Assembly (NCBI GenBank): GCA_937980205.1
Contig: CALJKW010000079.1
Location: forward strand, 1 to 64,000
DNA: 64,000 nt
Direction: 5' to 3'
DNA from: an uncultured Myxococcales bacterium
GTDB lineage: Bacteria > Myxococcota > Myxococcia > Myxococcales > Myxococcaceae
Position 1 is the first letter of the stretch; every line of letters starts with the position of its first letter. The notes under the pieces were generated by a model that saw only the letters and a list, made by a program, of their open reading frames with translations, was not told the DNA's origin and did no database searches. Below, piece after piece: positions 49,669 to 58,543 of this stretch. Made by a program: the position numbers and the translations under genes.

Positions 49669-51258
49669 ATGCTCGCCAAGGTGAAGTCTGGGGCGCTGCT
49701 CGGGGTCGACGCGGTGACGGTCGACGTCGAGGTCGACATGTCGATGGGGCTCCCGTTCTTCAACGTGGTCGGGCTCCCGGAAGGCGCGGTGAAGGAGAGC
49801 AAGGTCCGCGTCGTCTCGGCGCTGAAGAACAGCGGCTTCATCCTTCCGCAGAAGCGCATCACCGTGAACCTCGCGCCGGCCGACATCCGCAAAGAGGGCG
49901 CGGCGTTCGAGCTGCCCATCGCGCTCGGCGTGCTCGTCGCCAGCAACCTGCTCAAGCCGGAGCCGCTCAAGGACTACCTCTTCGGCGGAGAGCTCTCGCT
50001 CGACGGCAACGTCCGCGCGATCCGCGGGGTGCTGCCGCTCGCGCTCGCGGCACGCGACGGAGGCTTCAAGGGCGTCATCGTCCCGCTGCAGAACGCGCAG
50101 GAGGCCGCCCTCGTCGATCGCATCGAGGTGATCCCGGTCGCGCACTTGAAGCAGGCGGTCGCGCACCTGACCGGCGAGACGCTGATCACTCCGTTCGATC
50201 GCATCACCGGCCTCTCCGGCTCGACGTGGCTCGACAGCGGCCTGGACCTCAAAGACGTCCGCGGCCAGGAGGACATCAAGGACGCGCTCGAGCTCGCCGC
50301 CGCCGGCGGCCACAACATGCTCATGTGCGGCCCGCCCGGCTCGGGCAAGACGATGATCGCGCGACGGCTGCCGTCGATCCTTCCTCCCATGCAGATGGAG
50401 GAGTCGCTCGAGGTCACGAAGATCTACTCCGTCCTCGGCCTGCTCAAGGACGGCGAGTCGCTGATCCAGGTGCGGCCGTTTCGCGCGCCGCACCACACGA
50501 TCTCCGATGCCGGGCTCGTCGGCGGCGGCCCGCTCGCGCGGCCGGGCGAGCTCTCCATGGCCCACCGCGGAGTCCTCTTCCTCGACGAGCTGCCCGAGTT
50601 CCGCAAGCACGTGCTCGAGGTGCTGCGCCAGCCGCTCGAAGAGGGCTACGTGCGCCTCGCGCGCGCCGCGCAGAAGGTCACCTACCCCTGCCAGGTCATG
50701 CTCGTCGCGGCCATGAACCCGTGCCCGTGCGGGTATTGGAAGACGACGCGCAAGTGCACGTGCAGCGAGGTGACCGGCCGCGCCTACCACGCGCGCGTCA
50801 GCGGCCCCCTGCTCGACCGAATCGACATCACGCTCGACACCCGCACCGTCGAGACGAAGCACTTCATCGGAGAGCGCACCGGAAAGCCGTCGAGCTGGTA
50901 CCGCGACCGCGTCATCGAGGCGCGCAACCGCCAGCTCGCCCGCTTCAAAGATGATCCGACGGTGCTGTGCAACGCGCAGATGACTCCGCGCTGGCTGCAC
51001 CAGGTCTGCAGGATCTCGACGAAGGCACAACAGACGTTGGTCGACCAGATCAGCCTGCACGGGCTGTCGGCGCGTGCGCACGATCGCATCCTCAAGCTCG
51101 CGCGCACGCGCGCCGACCTCGAGGGTCGCGAGCACATCTCGGACGAAGACGTGTTCGTCGCCACCGAGTGCAGGAAGGTCGACCGCAAGGACTACCTGGT
51201 GAAGCCGGGGGACACGCCAGAGGAGTTCGAAAAAACCATCGGAGGGGGAAAACCATGA
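49669..51258 (+). CDS. comM: YifB/ComM family Mg-chelatase-like AAA+ ATPase
   Basis: 529 aa from MLAKVKSGALLGVDA with AAGGGC just upstream. N-terminal ChlI-like fold (DMSMGLPFFNVVGLPEGAVKES), Walker A GPPGSGKT (~222), Walker B GVLFLDELPEF, Mg-chelatase motifs FRAPHHTISDAGLVGGG, and AAMNPCPCGYW with CTC Cys residues. ComM is a hexameric branch-migration helicase in natural transformation of gamma-proteobacteria. Its stop overlaps the next gene (ATGA). Confidence 0.95.
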   Translation: MLAKVKSGALLGVDAVTVDVEVDMSMGLPFFNVVGLPEGAVKESKVRVVSALKNSGFILPQKRITVNLAPADIRKEGAAFELPIALGVLVASNLLKPEPLKDYLFGGELSLDGNVRAIRGVLPLALAARDGGFKGVIVPLQNAQEAALVDRIEVIPVAHLKQAVAHLTGETLITPFDRITGLSGSTWLDSGLDLKDVRGQEDIKDALELAAAGGHNMLMCGPPGSGKTMIARRLPSILPPMQMEESLEVTKIYSVLGLLKDGESLIQVRPFRAPHHTISDAGLVGGGPLARPGELSMAHRGVLFLDELPEFRKHVLEVLRQPLEEGYVRLARAAQKVTYPCQVMLVAAMNPCPCGYWKTTRKCTCSEVTGRAYHARVSGPLLDRIDITLDTRTVETKHFIGERTGKPSSWYRDRVIEARNRQLARFKDDPTVLCNAQMTPRWLHQVCRISTKAQQTLVDQISLHGLSARAHDRILKLARTRADLEGREHISDEDVFVATECRKVDRKDYLVKPGDTPEEFEKTIGGGKP

Positions 51259-51746
51259 AGACGCTGGAGCTGGACGTGCAGCAGGTGACGCAGCTGATCG
51301 AAGACCGCTCGGACACCGAGCGGGCGCTGAAGCTCGAGGCACAGCTGTTGGACCTCATGTCCATCGTGTTCCTCGAGGTCGCGTACCGGGCTGCGGGCAG
51401 CCGCAGCCTCGCGCAGGTGAAGTGGTTCAACCATCACCTGCGGCAGCTGCACGACCGCGTGGAGCTCGAGGCCCACGTGAGCCACGTCGCCGAGGCGCAG
51501 TTCGAGCTCATGCGCGTGCTCGCCGCCGCCGCCGGCAGCGTGGCGTTCACGATGGTGGTGAACTCGTTCCGCACGTACCTGCACGGCCGCGCCGCGCTCG
51601 AGCTGTTCCCGCCGGAGACGTGGCGCGCGCTGGGGGAAGCCCTCGAGCGCAAGGACATGAACCGGGCACGGCTGGTGATGCAGCGGGCGTTCGACCGCCG
51701 CAGCGCCATGGTGCACGAGAGGCTGGCCCAGGTCCGCGGCGGCTAA
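51255..51746 (+). CDS. FCD-domain-like protein lacking a DNA-binding domain
   Basis: 163 aa, ATG overlapping the comM stop. All helical. The segments EDRSDTERALKLEAQLLDLM, WFNHHLRQLHDRVE and the final RRSAMVHERLAQV are reminiscent of the FCD ligand-binding domain of GntR/FadR regulators, but no N-terminal winged helix is present. Coupling to comM suggests a shared role; that is inference. The 3' end overlaps exbD by 4 bases on the opposite strand. Confidence 0.65.
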   Translation: MKTLELDVQQVTQLIEDRSDTERALKLEAQLLDLMSIVFLEVAYRAAGSRSLAQVKWFNHHLRQLHDRVELEAHVSHVAEAQFELMRVLAAAAGSVAFTMVVNSFRTYLHGRAALELFPPETWRALGEALERKDMNRARLVMQRAFDRRSAMVHERLAQVRGG

Positions 51747-52183
51747 GGCGACAGCTTCTCGGTCATCATCCCGAGCGTCTCCGCCCCGGCGGCCTTCGCG
51801 CCGTCGAGCGCCGTGACCAGCCGCCCGTAGTTCGTCTTCTCCTCGGCGAGGAAGAAGACGAGCTTCTCGCCCTTCGGCTTCGCGGCCACGGCGCGCCTCA
51901 GCCGCTCGACGTACTCCGCGTCCGGCAGCACCTCGGAGTTCAGCTTGAACGCCCCGTCGGCGCCGACGCTGACGACGAGCTGATCGGGCGGGACGTCGAC
52001 CTCGAGCTCCACCTGCTCCTGGTCGGGCACCCGGACGTCGATGTCCTTCTCCATCAGCGGCGTCACCACCATGAAGATGATGAGCAGCACCAGCACGACG
52101 TCGACGAGCGGCGTCACGTTGATCTCCGAGTTCGGCCGCCCCTGCGGCTGCACCGAGATCTTCCGCCGCCGTGGGCCGCTCAC
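51743..52183 (-). CDS. exbD: ExbD/TolR-family protein (second copy)
   Basis: 146 aa. One transmembrane helix (residues ~24-42, PLVDVVLVLLIIFMVVTP) with the critical membrane Asp, then a periplasmic domain. It has an extended basic N-terminus (RRRKISVQPQGRP). Its start overlaps the upstream exbD stop by 4 bases. Last gene of the tonB operon. Uses proton-motive force with ExbB to drive TonB. Confidence 0.95.
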   Translation of the reverse strand: MSGPRRRKISVQPQGRPNSEINVTPLVDVVLVLLIIFMVVTPLMEKDIDVRVPDQEQVELEVDVPPDQLVVSVGADGAFKLNSEVLPDAEYVERLRRAVAAKPKGEKLVFFLAEEKTNYGRLVTALDGAKAAGAETLGMMTEKLSP

Positions 52184-52593
52184 TTCTTGATCTCCTCGAC
52201 GCCGAGCGACACGCCCTTCGCCCCCGCCTCGCGCGCGAGCGCCATCACCTTGCGCACGTCCTCGAACTCGAGCGTGGTGTCGCCCTTGAGCAGGATCTTC
52301 CGCCCCGGAGCGGCCGCCAGCTTCTGCCGCATGCGGACGAGGAACCCCGCCTCGTCGAGCTCCTCGGCCTCGATGTACATGCGGCGATCCGCGGTCACCG
52401 AGATCACGAGCGGGTCACCCGTCTTCCGCTCGGGCTCCACCTTCTCAGCGCGAGGCAGCTTCACGTCCTTCCCGCGCTGCAGCATCGGGGTCACCACCAT
52501 GAAGATGATGAGCAGCACCAGCACGACGTCGACGAGCGGCGTCACGTTGATGTCGCTCTTCACCCCGCCGCCAGAGCTGCCCCCGAACGCCAT
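52180..52593 (-). CDS. exbD: ExbD/TolR-family protein (first copy)
   Basis: 137 aa with the same membrane motif (INVTPLVDVVLVLLIIFMVV) as the next gene but a different periplasmic domain. Two non-identical ExbD proteins are common in Myxococcota and may form a mixed complex. It lies 5 bases after exbB. Confidence 0.95.
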   Translation of the reverse strand: MAFGGSSGGGVKSDINVTPLVDVVLVLLIIFMVVTPMLQRGKDVKLPRAEKVEPERKTGDPLVISVTADRRMYIEAEELDEAGFLVRMRQKLAAAPGRKILLKGDTTLEFEDVRKVMALAREAGAKGVSLGVEEIKK

Positions 52594-52598
52594 GCGGT

Positions 52599-53270
52599 CT
52601 AAGCCTTCGGCGCGTAGTGGCGCGACACCGCGTCGAGCAGCTCGTTCGACGACTCCGCGATGTCGACGGCGCGCCCGTCCACCCAGCTCTGCAGGAAGTT
52701 GAAGCCCATCACCGCGGGGATCGCGACGAGCAGCCCGAACGCGGTGGTCACCAGCGCCTCGGCGATGCCGGCGGACACGGTGCCCAGGCCCCCGGAGCCC
52801 GACTTCGCCATCTCCTGAAACGCGGTGACGATGCCCATCACCGTGCCGAGCAGCCCGACGAACGGCGCCGTCGAGCCGACGGTCGCGAGCAGCCCCAGGC
52901 CCCGCTTCAGCGTCTGCACCTCGCGCGAGGCCTGGCGCTCGAGCGCCCGCGCGACGGACTCGGTCGCATACGCCGGATCCTTCGGGGCGGTCTTGAAGGC
53001 CATCAGCCCCGCGCCGATCACGCGGCCGAGGTAGCCGACCGCGCCGCGATCGAGGTTCGCGTCGGCCGCGGCGTACAGCCCGCCGTCGCTCGCGATCAGC
53101 TTCGCGATGCGCGCCGCGAACGCCTGCGACTCGCTGCGCGCGCGCGCGTAGAACCAGATGCGCTCACCCATCACGAACAGCGACGCCACGCTCATCACGC
53201 CCATCACCGCGACCACGCCCTTCGCGAACAGCCCCATGTGCTGCCACAGCTCGGCGAGCGTGAATTGCAT
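52599..53270 (-). CDS. exbB: ExbB/TolQ/MotA-family proton channel protein
   Basis: 223 aa with three transmembrane helices (~15-35, ~125-150, ~165-190). The family core LLATVGSTAPFVGLLGTVMGI, with the conserved Thr, and GIAEALVTTAFGLLVAIPAV are present. It forms the proton-conducting pentamer around ExbD. Located 27 bases after tonB. Confidence 0.96.
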   Translation of the reverse strand: MQFTLAELWQHMGLFAKGVVAVMGVMSVASLFVMGERIWFYARARSESQAFAARIAKLIASDGGLYAAADANLDRGAVGYLGRVIGAGLMAFKTAPKDPAYATESVARALERQASREVQTLKRGLGLLATVGSTAPFVGLLGTVMGIVTAFQEMAKSGSGGLGTVSAGIAEALVTTAFGLLVAIPAVMGFNFLQSWVDGRAVDIAESSNELLDAVSRHYAPKA

Positions 53271-53297
53271 CGGCCGGCGCGTTTACCGAAAAAGCGC

Positions 53298-54098
53298 CTA
53301 CTTGCACACCATGCGAATCGGGATCTTGTAGTTCACCAGCACCGGCTTGCCCTGGAAGTACACGGGCCCGACGCGCCAGCGCTGCAGCAGATCCATCGCG
53401 ACCCGATCGAGGTGCGGCAGCGACTTGATGAGCTTGCAGTCGCGCAGCCAGCCGTCGAGCGTCACCGTGCACGACGCGAGCAGCACTCCCTCGACCTGCG
53501 CCTCTCGCGCCTCGCGCGGACACTGAAACTCGGGGGGGTGCTTGATGTGCTCCGGCCGCGTCATGCCCTCTCCGAACGAGACGACCTCGGTGCCGGTGCC
53601 GGTGCCGCCGACGACTCCAACGGCGCTGCCGCCTTCGGTGCCTCCGGGCTTGCCGCCCTCGATGCCGCTCTCGAGGCCGCCGGGCTCTCCGGCGGGGGCA
53701 GGCTCCGGCTCGGGCTCGGGCTCGGCCGGCGCGGGCTCGGGCTCGGCCTCCTTCGGCTTCTCGAGGGGAATCTCCTTGGGCGCGACGATCTCCTGCGGCT
53801 TCTTCGGCCGCTTCTCGCGCTTCTTCTCTTCCACCTTCGGCTGCTGGGAAGGCGCCTCGGCGGCCGGCGGTGGAGCCGCGGCCGGCGGCGGCGACGGCAG
53901 CGCGGAGAAGAACTTCACCTCGGCCGGCGTGGCCTCGGCCTCGACCGGCCGCGACGACAGCCACACCACCAGCGCGACGCCGCCCACGTGAACCAGGACC
54001 GTGATGACGGCGCCGGCGCCGAAGCGGCGCCCGGGCTGGCGGGAGGGGTCCAGGACGTTCTCGAACACTTTGAGGAAAACCTTACCTCGGCGGTCCAT
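53298..54098 (-). CDS. tonB: TonB energy transducer
   Basis: 266 aa. One transmembrane helix (~30-50, ITVLVHVGGVALVVWL), then a Pro/Glu/Lys-rich periplasmic spacer (~65-145) and a Gly-rich stretch. The C-terminal TonB domain (~185-266) has EGVLLASCTVTLDGWLRDC and RWRVGPVYFQGKPV. Three Cys in the C-terminal domain are unusual for TonB and may form a disulfide. It diverges from the Oar-like receptor gene, 48 bases apart. Confidence 0.93.
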   Translation of the reverse strand: MDRRGKVFLKVFENVLDPSRQPGRRFGAGAVITVLVHVGGVALVVWLSSRPVEAEATPAEVKFFSALPSPPPAAAPPPAAEAPSQQPKVEEKKREKRPKKPQEIVAPKEIPLEKPKEAEPEPAPAEPEPEPEPAPAGEPGGLESGIEGGKPGGTEGGSAVGVVGGTGTGTEVVSFGEGMTRPEHIKHPPEFQCPREAREAQVEGVLLASCTVTLDGWLRDCKLIKSLPHLDRVAMDLLQRWRVGPVYFQGKPVLVNYKIPIRMVCK

Positions 54099-54146
54099 CG
54101 GGGCTAGAAGCCAAGGCGTCGTCCCTAGGGAGCGGGTTCAAAGAAC

Positions 54147-57100
54147 ATGATCGCCTGGAGGGGGTTCTCCGTGCGTGTTGCCTCACTCGTCCGCGTGGCC
54201 GTCGCGGGCACACTGCTTTTTTCCACCCTCGCGTTCGCGGAAGGCACGGCGGTGCTCACCGGCACCGTCATCGACGCGGCGACCAACCAGCCGGTGCGGG
54301 ACGTCGTGGTGACCGCGACGTCTCCGGCGCTGCAGGGCGAGCAGATCGTCGTCACCGACGCGACCGGCCTCTACCGCATCCCGCAGCTGCCTCCGGGCCA
54401 GTACACGCTGCGGCTCGAGGGCGAAGGCTACAAGCCGTTCAGCCGCGGCGACATCAACCTGCGCGTCGACCGCACCATCCGCCTCAACGTGCAGTTGCAG
54501 CCCGAGTCGATCCAGGCCGAAGAGGTCGTGGTGGTCGGCAAGGCCCCGACCGTCGACATCGGCTCGATGCAGACCGGCGTCGTCGTCGGCAAGGAGTTCA
54601 TCAACAACGTCCCCTTCATTCAGCCCAACTCGTCGGGCACGCGCAGCTTCGAGTCGCTCGCGCAGGTGGCTCCGCAGGTGAACGCCGACGCGTTCGGCTT
54701 CTCGATGAACGGCACGACGTCGCCCGAGAACGGCGTGCTGGTCGACGGCCTGTCGGTGACCGACCCGGCCTACGGCGGCCTGCAGAGCGACACCTCGAGC
54801 CGCGTGAACGAAGGCAACTCGTTCGTGAAGCTGCCGTCGGCCAGCATCCCCGTCGAGTTCATCGAAGAGGTGAACGTGGTGACCGGCGGCTACCTGCCCG
54901 AGTACGGCCGCTCGACGGGCGGCATCTTGAGCGCGGTCACGAAGTCGGGCGGCAACGAGTTCCACGGCAGCATCTTCGGCACGTACACGCCGGGCGCCCT
55001 GTCGCCCGAGCCGCGCCGCATCTTGCGCGAAGAGTCGTCGTTCGAGTTCAACACCCGCAACTGGAACACCGGAGACTTCGGCGTCGAGATCGGCGGCCCC
55101 ATCGTGAAGGACCGCGTGTGGTTCTACGCCGGCTTCGCGCCGAGCATGTCGCGCGAGCGCATTCGCCGCACGCTGCACCGGGTCGAGCGCGACGCGAACG
55201 GCGAGCAGCTGCGCGACGAGCAGGGAGAGCCCGTCACGACCGAGCTGCCCGGCACCACCGACTACCGCTTCCGCGACGCGCGCGCGTACAACTACATCGC
55301 GAAGCTGACGTTCCTGCTGAGCGACAACCAGCGCGTGGCGGTGTCGCTCTCCGGGGCGCCGCGCAGCGTGACGACGCCGAAGTTCAACCCGCTGCGCATC
55401 GCGGGCACGACCGACACGAACGACACGACCGACCTCTCGCTCAAGTACACCGGGTCGTTCTTCAACAAGAACCTGCTCATCGACGCCGTCGTCGGCTGGC
55501 ACCACCAGGAGGTCACCCAGCTGCCCGACGACGGCTCGCAGATCGGCAGCTCGACCGGCGCGGCGGGCACGCCCGCGGTCATCTTCCGCGCCTTCGCCCC
55601 GGGCCACTCGCTGCTCGACTTCGAGAAGCTCAACCCCGAGGCCGACGCGCTGTGCCGCGACGCGAACGGCGTCGCCGACCCCACGCTGTGCCCGGGCACC
55701 AGCGCCTCGCAGCAGTACACCATCGGCGGCGCGAGCTACATGGAGGTCCGCAAGCTCGACCGCATCCAGGCGAAGGCGACCATCACGTACCTGCTCAACG
55801 CGCTCGGCCACCACGTCTTCAAGGCCGGCGTCGACTACGCGCGCAGCTCGTACTTCGCGAACAAGGACTACGGCGGCGGCAACGCGCTGCGCGAGAGCGT
55901 CACCGGCGGCTCGTTCCGCGACTACCGGCGCTTCGGCTACTTCACCGCGCCCGACGTCTTCGAGCCGCAGGGCGGGCCCGGCAAGGCCGGCGTCGTGCAG
56001 ACCTCGACGAGCAACGAGTTCGGAGCCTTCCTGCAAGACAGCTGGAGCGTCCTCGACCTCGTCACCGTCAACGCCGGCATCCGCTACGACACCCAGCAGC
56101 TCTACGCCGCCGACGGCACGCTCGGCATGACGCTCAACAACATGTTCGCGCCGCGCGTCGGCCTCATCTACGACTTCACGCAGCGCGGCCAGTCGAAGGT
56201 CTACGCGAGCTACGCGCGGTACTACCAGTCGATCCCCCTCTCGCTCGCCGACCGCGGCCTCACCGGCGAGTTCCAGGGCGGCTTCAACCACACGCGCACG
56301 CCCGGAGCGAACGGCAACGGCAACCCCGGCTGCCAGCCGCTCGTGAACATCGGCCAGACGCTCAACGAGTGCCTCGACGAGCGCAACAACGCCTCGTTCT
56401 CGTCGCCGACCGAGCCGAGCCAGCAGGGCTACGTGTCGGGCGTCGGCAAGTCGCCGGTCGACCCGAACCTCCAGGCGCAGAGCAGCGACGAGTACATCGT
56501 CGGCGGCGAGTACGAGCTCATTCAAGATGGTCGCGTGGGCGTCAGCTACACGCACCGCAACATGAACTACGTCATCGAGGACATGAGCCGCGATGAGGCG
56601 ACCACGTACTTCCTCGGTAACCCGGGCTACGGCATCGCGTCGGACTTCCCCAGGGCGGTGCGCGACTACGACGCCGTCAGCGTCTACTTCACGAAGGCGT
56701 TCTCCGATCTCTGGCAGGCCCAGCTCAGCTACACGTGGAGCTACCTGCGCGGAAACTACGCCGGCCTCTTCCGCCCCGAGACCGAGCAGCTGAACCCGAA
56801 CATCAACTCGGACTTCGACCTGCAGTCGCTGCTCGCGAACCGCACGGGCCCGCTGCCGGGCGACACCACGCACGTCATCAAGGCGTACGGCGCGAAGGAG
56901 TTCGTCATCACCGGCGCCGTCAGCGTCGTGCTCGGCCTCTCGTACACCGGCCGCTCGGGCCTGCCGATCAGCTACCTCGCCTCGCACCCCATCTACGGAG
57001 AAGACGAGACGTTCGTGCTGCCGCGCGGCTCGGCCGGCCGCACGCCCTGGGTGCACCAGATCAACGGCAAGCTGATGGGCCAGTTCAAGGTCACGAAGGA

Positions 57101-57416
57101 GAACACCCTTCAGCTCTCGGTCGACATCTTCAACATGTTCAACTTCGCCGCGATTCAGACGGTCGATCAGTCGTTCTCGACGGCGGACATTCTCCCGTAC
57201 ACGGCGGCGGCCGGTGAGAACCCGCAGGACGCGGCGTGCATCTCCGGCGACAACGCGGGCTGCGTGCCGAAGCTGCGCAAGTACCAGCTCGACGACGCCG
57301 GCAACGTCGCGGGCACCGAGGGCGTCACCCGCGACGACTACAACCCCAACTTCAAGCGCGTGACGTCGTACCAGCAGCCGATCTCCGTGCGCTTCGGCAT
57401 TCGGCTGACGTTCTGA
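54147..57416 (+). CDS. Oar-like TonB-dependent outer-membrane receptor
   Basis: 1089 aa. Signal peptide ending TLAFAEG. A carboxypeptidase-like regulatory domain follows at ~32-115 (AVLTGTVIDAATNQPVRDVV). The plug is at ~120-265 (VEEVVVVGKAPTVDIGS; VVTGGYLPEYGRSTGGILSAVT). A large barrel ends in SVRFGIRLTF with the terminal aromatic residue. Architecture and length resemble Oar of Myxococcus xanthus (about 1060 aa), which with TonB/ExbB/ExbD is needed for secretion of the protease PopC. The adjacent tonB operon points to a dedicated transport system; substrate unknown. Start has GGGAGCGGG upstream. Confidence 0.94.
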   Translation: MIAWRGFSVRVASLVRVAVAGTLLFSTLAFAEGTAVLTGTVIDAATNQPVRDVVVTATSPALQGEQIVVTDATGLYRIPQLPPGQYTLRLEGEGYKPFSRGDINLRVDRTIRLNVQLQPESIQAEEVVVVGKAPTVDIGSMQTGVVVGKEFINNVPFIQPNSSGTRSFESLAQVAPQVNADAFGFSMNGTTSPENGVLVDGLSVTDPAYGGLQSDTSSRVNEGNSFVKLPSASIPVEFIEEVNVVTGGYLPEYGRSTGGILSAVTKSGGNEFHGSIFGTYTPGALSPEPRRILREESSFEFNTRNWNTGDFGVEIGGPIVKDRVWFYAGFAPSMSRERIRRTLHRVERDANGEQLRDEQGEPVTTELPGTTDYRFRDARAYNYIAKLTFLLSDNQRVAVSLSGAPRSVTTPKFNPLRIAGTTDTNDTTDLSLKYTGSFFNKNLLIDAVVGWHHQEVTQLPDDGSQIGSSTGAAGTPAVIFRAFAPGHSLLDFEKLNPEADALCRDANGVADPTLCPGTSASQQYTIGGASYMEVRKLDRIQAKATITYLLNALGHHVFKAGVDYARSSYFANKDYGGGNALRESVTGGSFRDYRRFGYFTAPDVFEPQGGPGKAGVVQTSTSNEFGAFLQDSWSVLDLVTVNAGIRYDTQQLYAADGTLGMTLNNMFAPRVGLIYDFTQRGQSKVYASYARYYQSIPLSLADRGLTGEFQGGFNHTRTPGANGNGNPGCQPLVNIGQTLNECLDERNNASFSSPTEPSQQGYVSGVGKSPVDPNLQAQSSDEYIVGGEYELIQDGRVGVSYTHRNMNYVIEDMSRDEATTYFLGNPGYGIASDFPRAVRDYDAVSVYFTKAFSDLWQAQLSYTWSYLRGNYAGLFRPETEQLNPNINSDFDLQSLLANRTGPLPGDTTHVIKAYGAKEFVITGAVSVVLGLSYTGRSGLPISYLASHPIYGEDETFVLPRGSAGRTPWVHQINGKLMGQFKVTKENTLQLSVDIFNMFNFAAIQTVDQSFSTADILPYTAAAGENPQDAACISGDNAGCVPKLRKYQLDDAGNVAGTEGVTRDDYNPNFKRVTSYQQPISVRFGIRLTF

Positions 57417-57432
57417 AAGGAGCCCGACACCA

Positions 57433-58524
57433 ATGAACTTTCGAAACGTCGTCGTCGTCGCGCTCGCTGCAGTGAACGTCATCTCGTGCCACAGCCAGCC
57501 GAAGCCGTACTGCCCGGTGCAGGTCGGCAGCCCGCTGGGCTTCCCCTCTCCGGGCAGCCCGCTCGCGTTCTCGTACGCGCAGTACGCGCTGCCGAACTTC
57601 TGGGGGCAGTACAAGCTGAAGTCCGGCACCGGCGCGTGCGCGCAGCTGCCCGGCGAGGAGATCGGCTTCCAGCGCTTCGAGGTCCCCAACAAGCCGATGG
57701 ACATCACCGTCGCGATTCGGCCGTTCACGCCGAGCTACATGCGGGGCAACCCCGACACGTACGGCTCGCTCGAGTGGGCCGACTACGACACGAGCAACGA
57801 CGACATCGACCCGGACGCCGGCACCGTCGTCACCGCGTACCCCGACCCGGTCTTCCGCACGGACCCTGCGGATCCGCAAGGCAAGAACCTGAACGGCACC
57901 GCGGCGATCGCGCCCGACCCGGCCGAAGACGACGCGTGCCTCGCCTCGACGTTCACGCCGATCGACGTGAACTTCCAGGAAGAGGTGCTGCCGCTCGTCC
58001 CCGGCGGCGGCGCCAGCGCGCGCGGCGTCGTCGATGCCGATGCGGGCACCATCACGTACCCCGCGCTGCACATCCGCTACGAGTGGGACTCGGTTCGCGT
58101 CCTCTCCACCACCGAGATCCCCGGCACCATCTTCACCGCGCAGCTCAAGTACACCGAGGACACGTGCACCGCGACGTACGACGTCACCGGCATCTGGCCC
58201 ATCACGCTGTGCCACACCGATCTGGACTGCAGCCCGAACCCCGTCGGTGACGGCCCCGCCGACTCGGACCTCGGCATCCCCAGCCGCCGCTTCCAGGGCT
58301 CGGGCTTGAACCCCGCGTACGACGCCGCGGACGCCGGCTTCCCCTTGCGCTGCAACAACAGCCCCGCGGTGCACGCGTACACTGCGTCGTATGCGGGGCC
58401 TCCGCACAGCGCGAGCGAGCCGCGCCTCATCACGGACTTCAACGGCGACCCCGTCTACGGCATCGAGCAGTGGGGGGTGTGCGAGATGACCCGGCCGGTC
58501 ACCGACTTCACGATGGGCAACTAG
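57433..58524 (+). CDS. Lipoprotein partner of the Oar-like receptor
   Basis: 363 aa. Signal MNFRNVVVVALAAVNVISCHS (lipobox NVISC). A strong AAAGGAG Shine-Dalgarno lies just after the receptor stop, so the two are one transcript. The mature protein is Pro/Asp/Tyr-rich with Cys pairs (YCPVQ, GACAQ, CHTDLDCSPN, LRCNNS, GVCEMTR), and I recognise no family. By position it may be a surface-exposed lid or accessory of the receptor. Confidence 0.82.
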   Translation: MNFRNVVVVALAAVNVISCHSQPKPYCPVQVGSPLGFPSPGSPLAFSYAQYALPNFWGQYKLKSGTGACAQLPGEEIGFQRFEVPNKPMDITVAIRPFTPSYMRGNPDTYGSLEWADYDTSNDDIDPDAGTVVTAYPDPVFRTDPADPQGKNLNGTAAIAPDPAEDDACLASTFTPIDVNFQEEVLPLVPGGGASARGVVDADAGTITYPALHIRYEWDSVRVLSTTEIPGTIFTAQLKYTEDTCTATYDVTGIWPITLCHTDLDCSPNPVGDGPADSDLGIPSRRFQGSGLNPAYDAADAGFPLRCNNSPAVHAYTASYAGPPHSASEPRLITDFNGDPVYGIEQWGVCEMTRPVTDFTMGN

Positions 58525-58543
58525 GCTGTTACGTGCATCCCCC

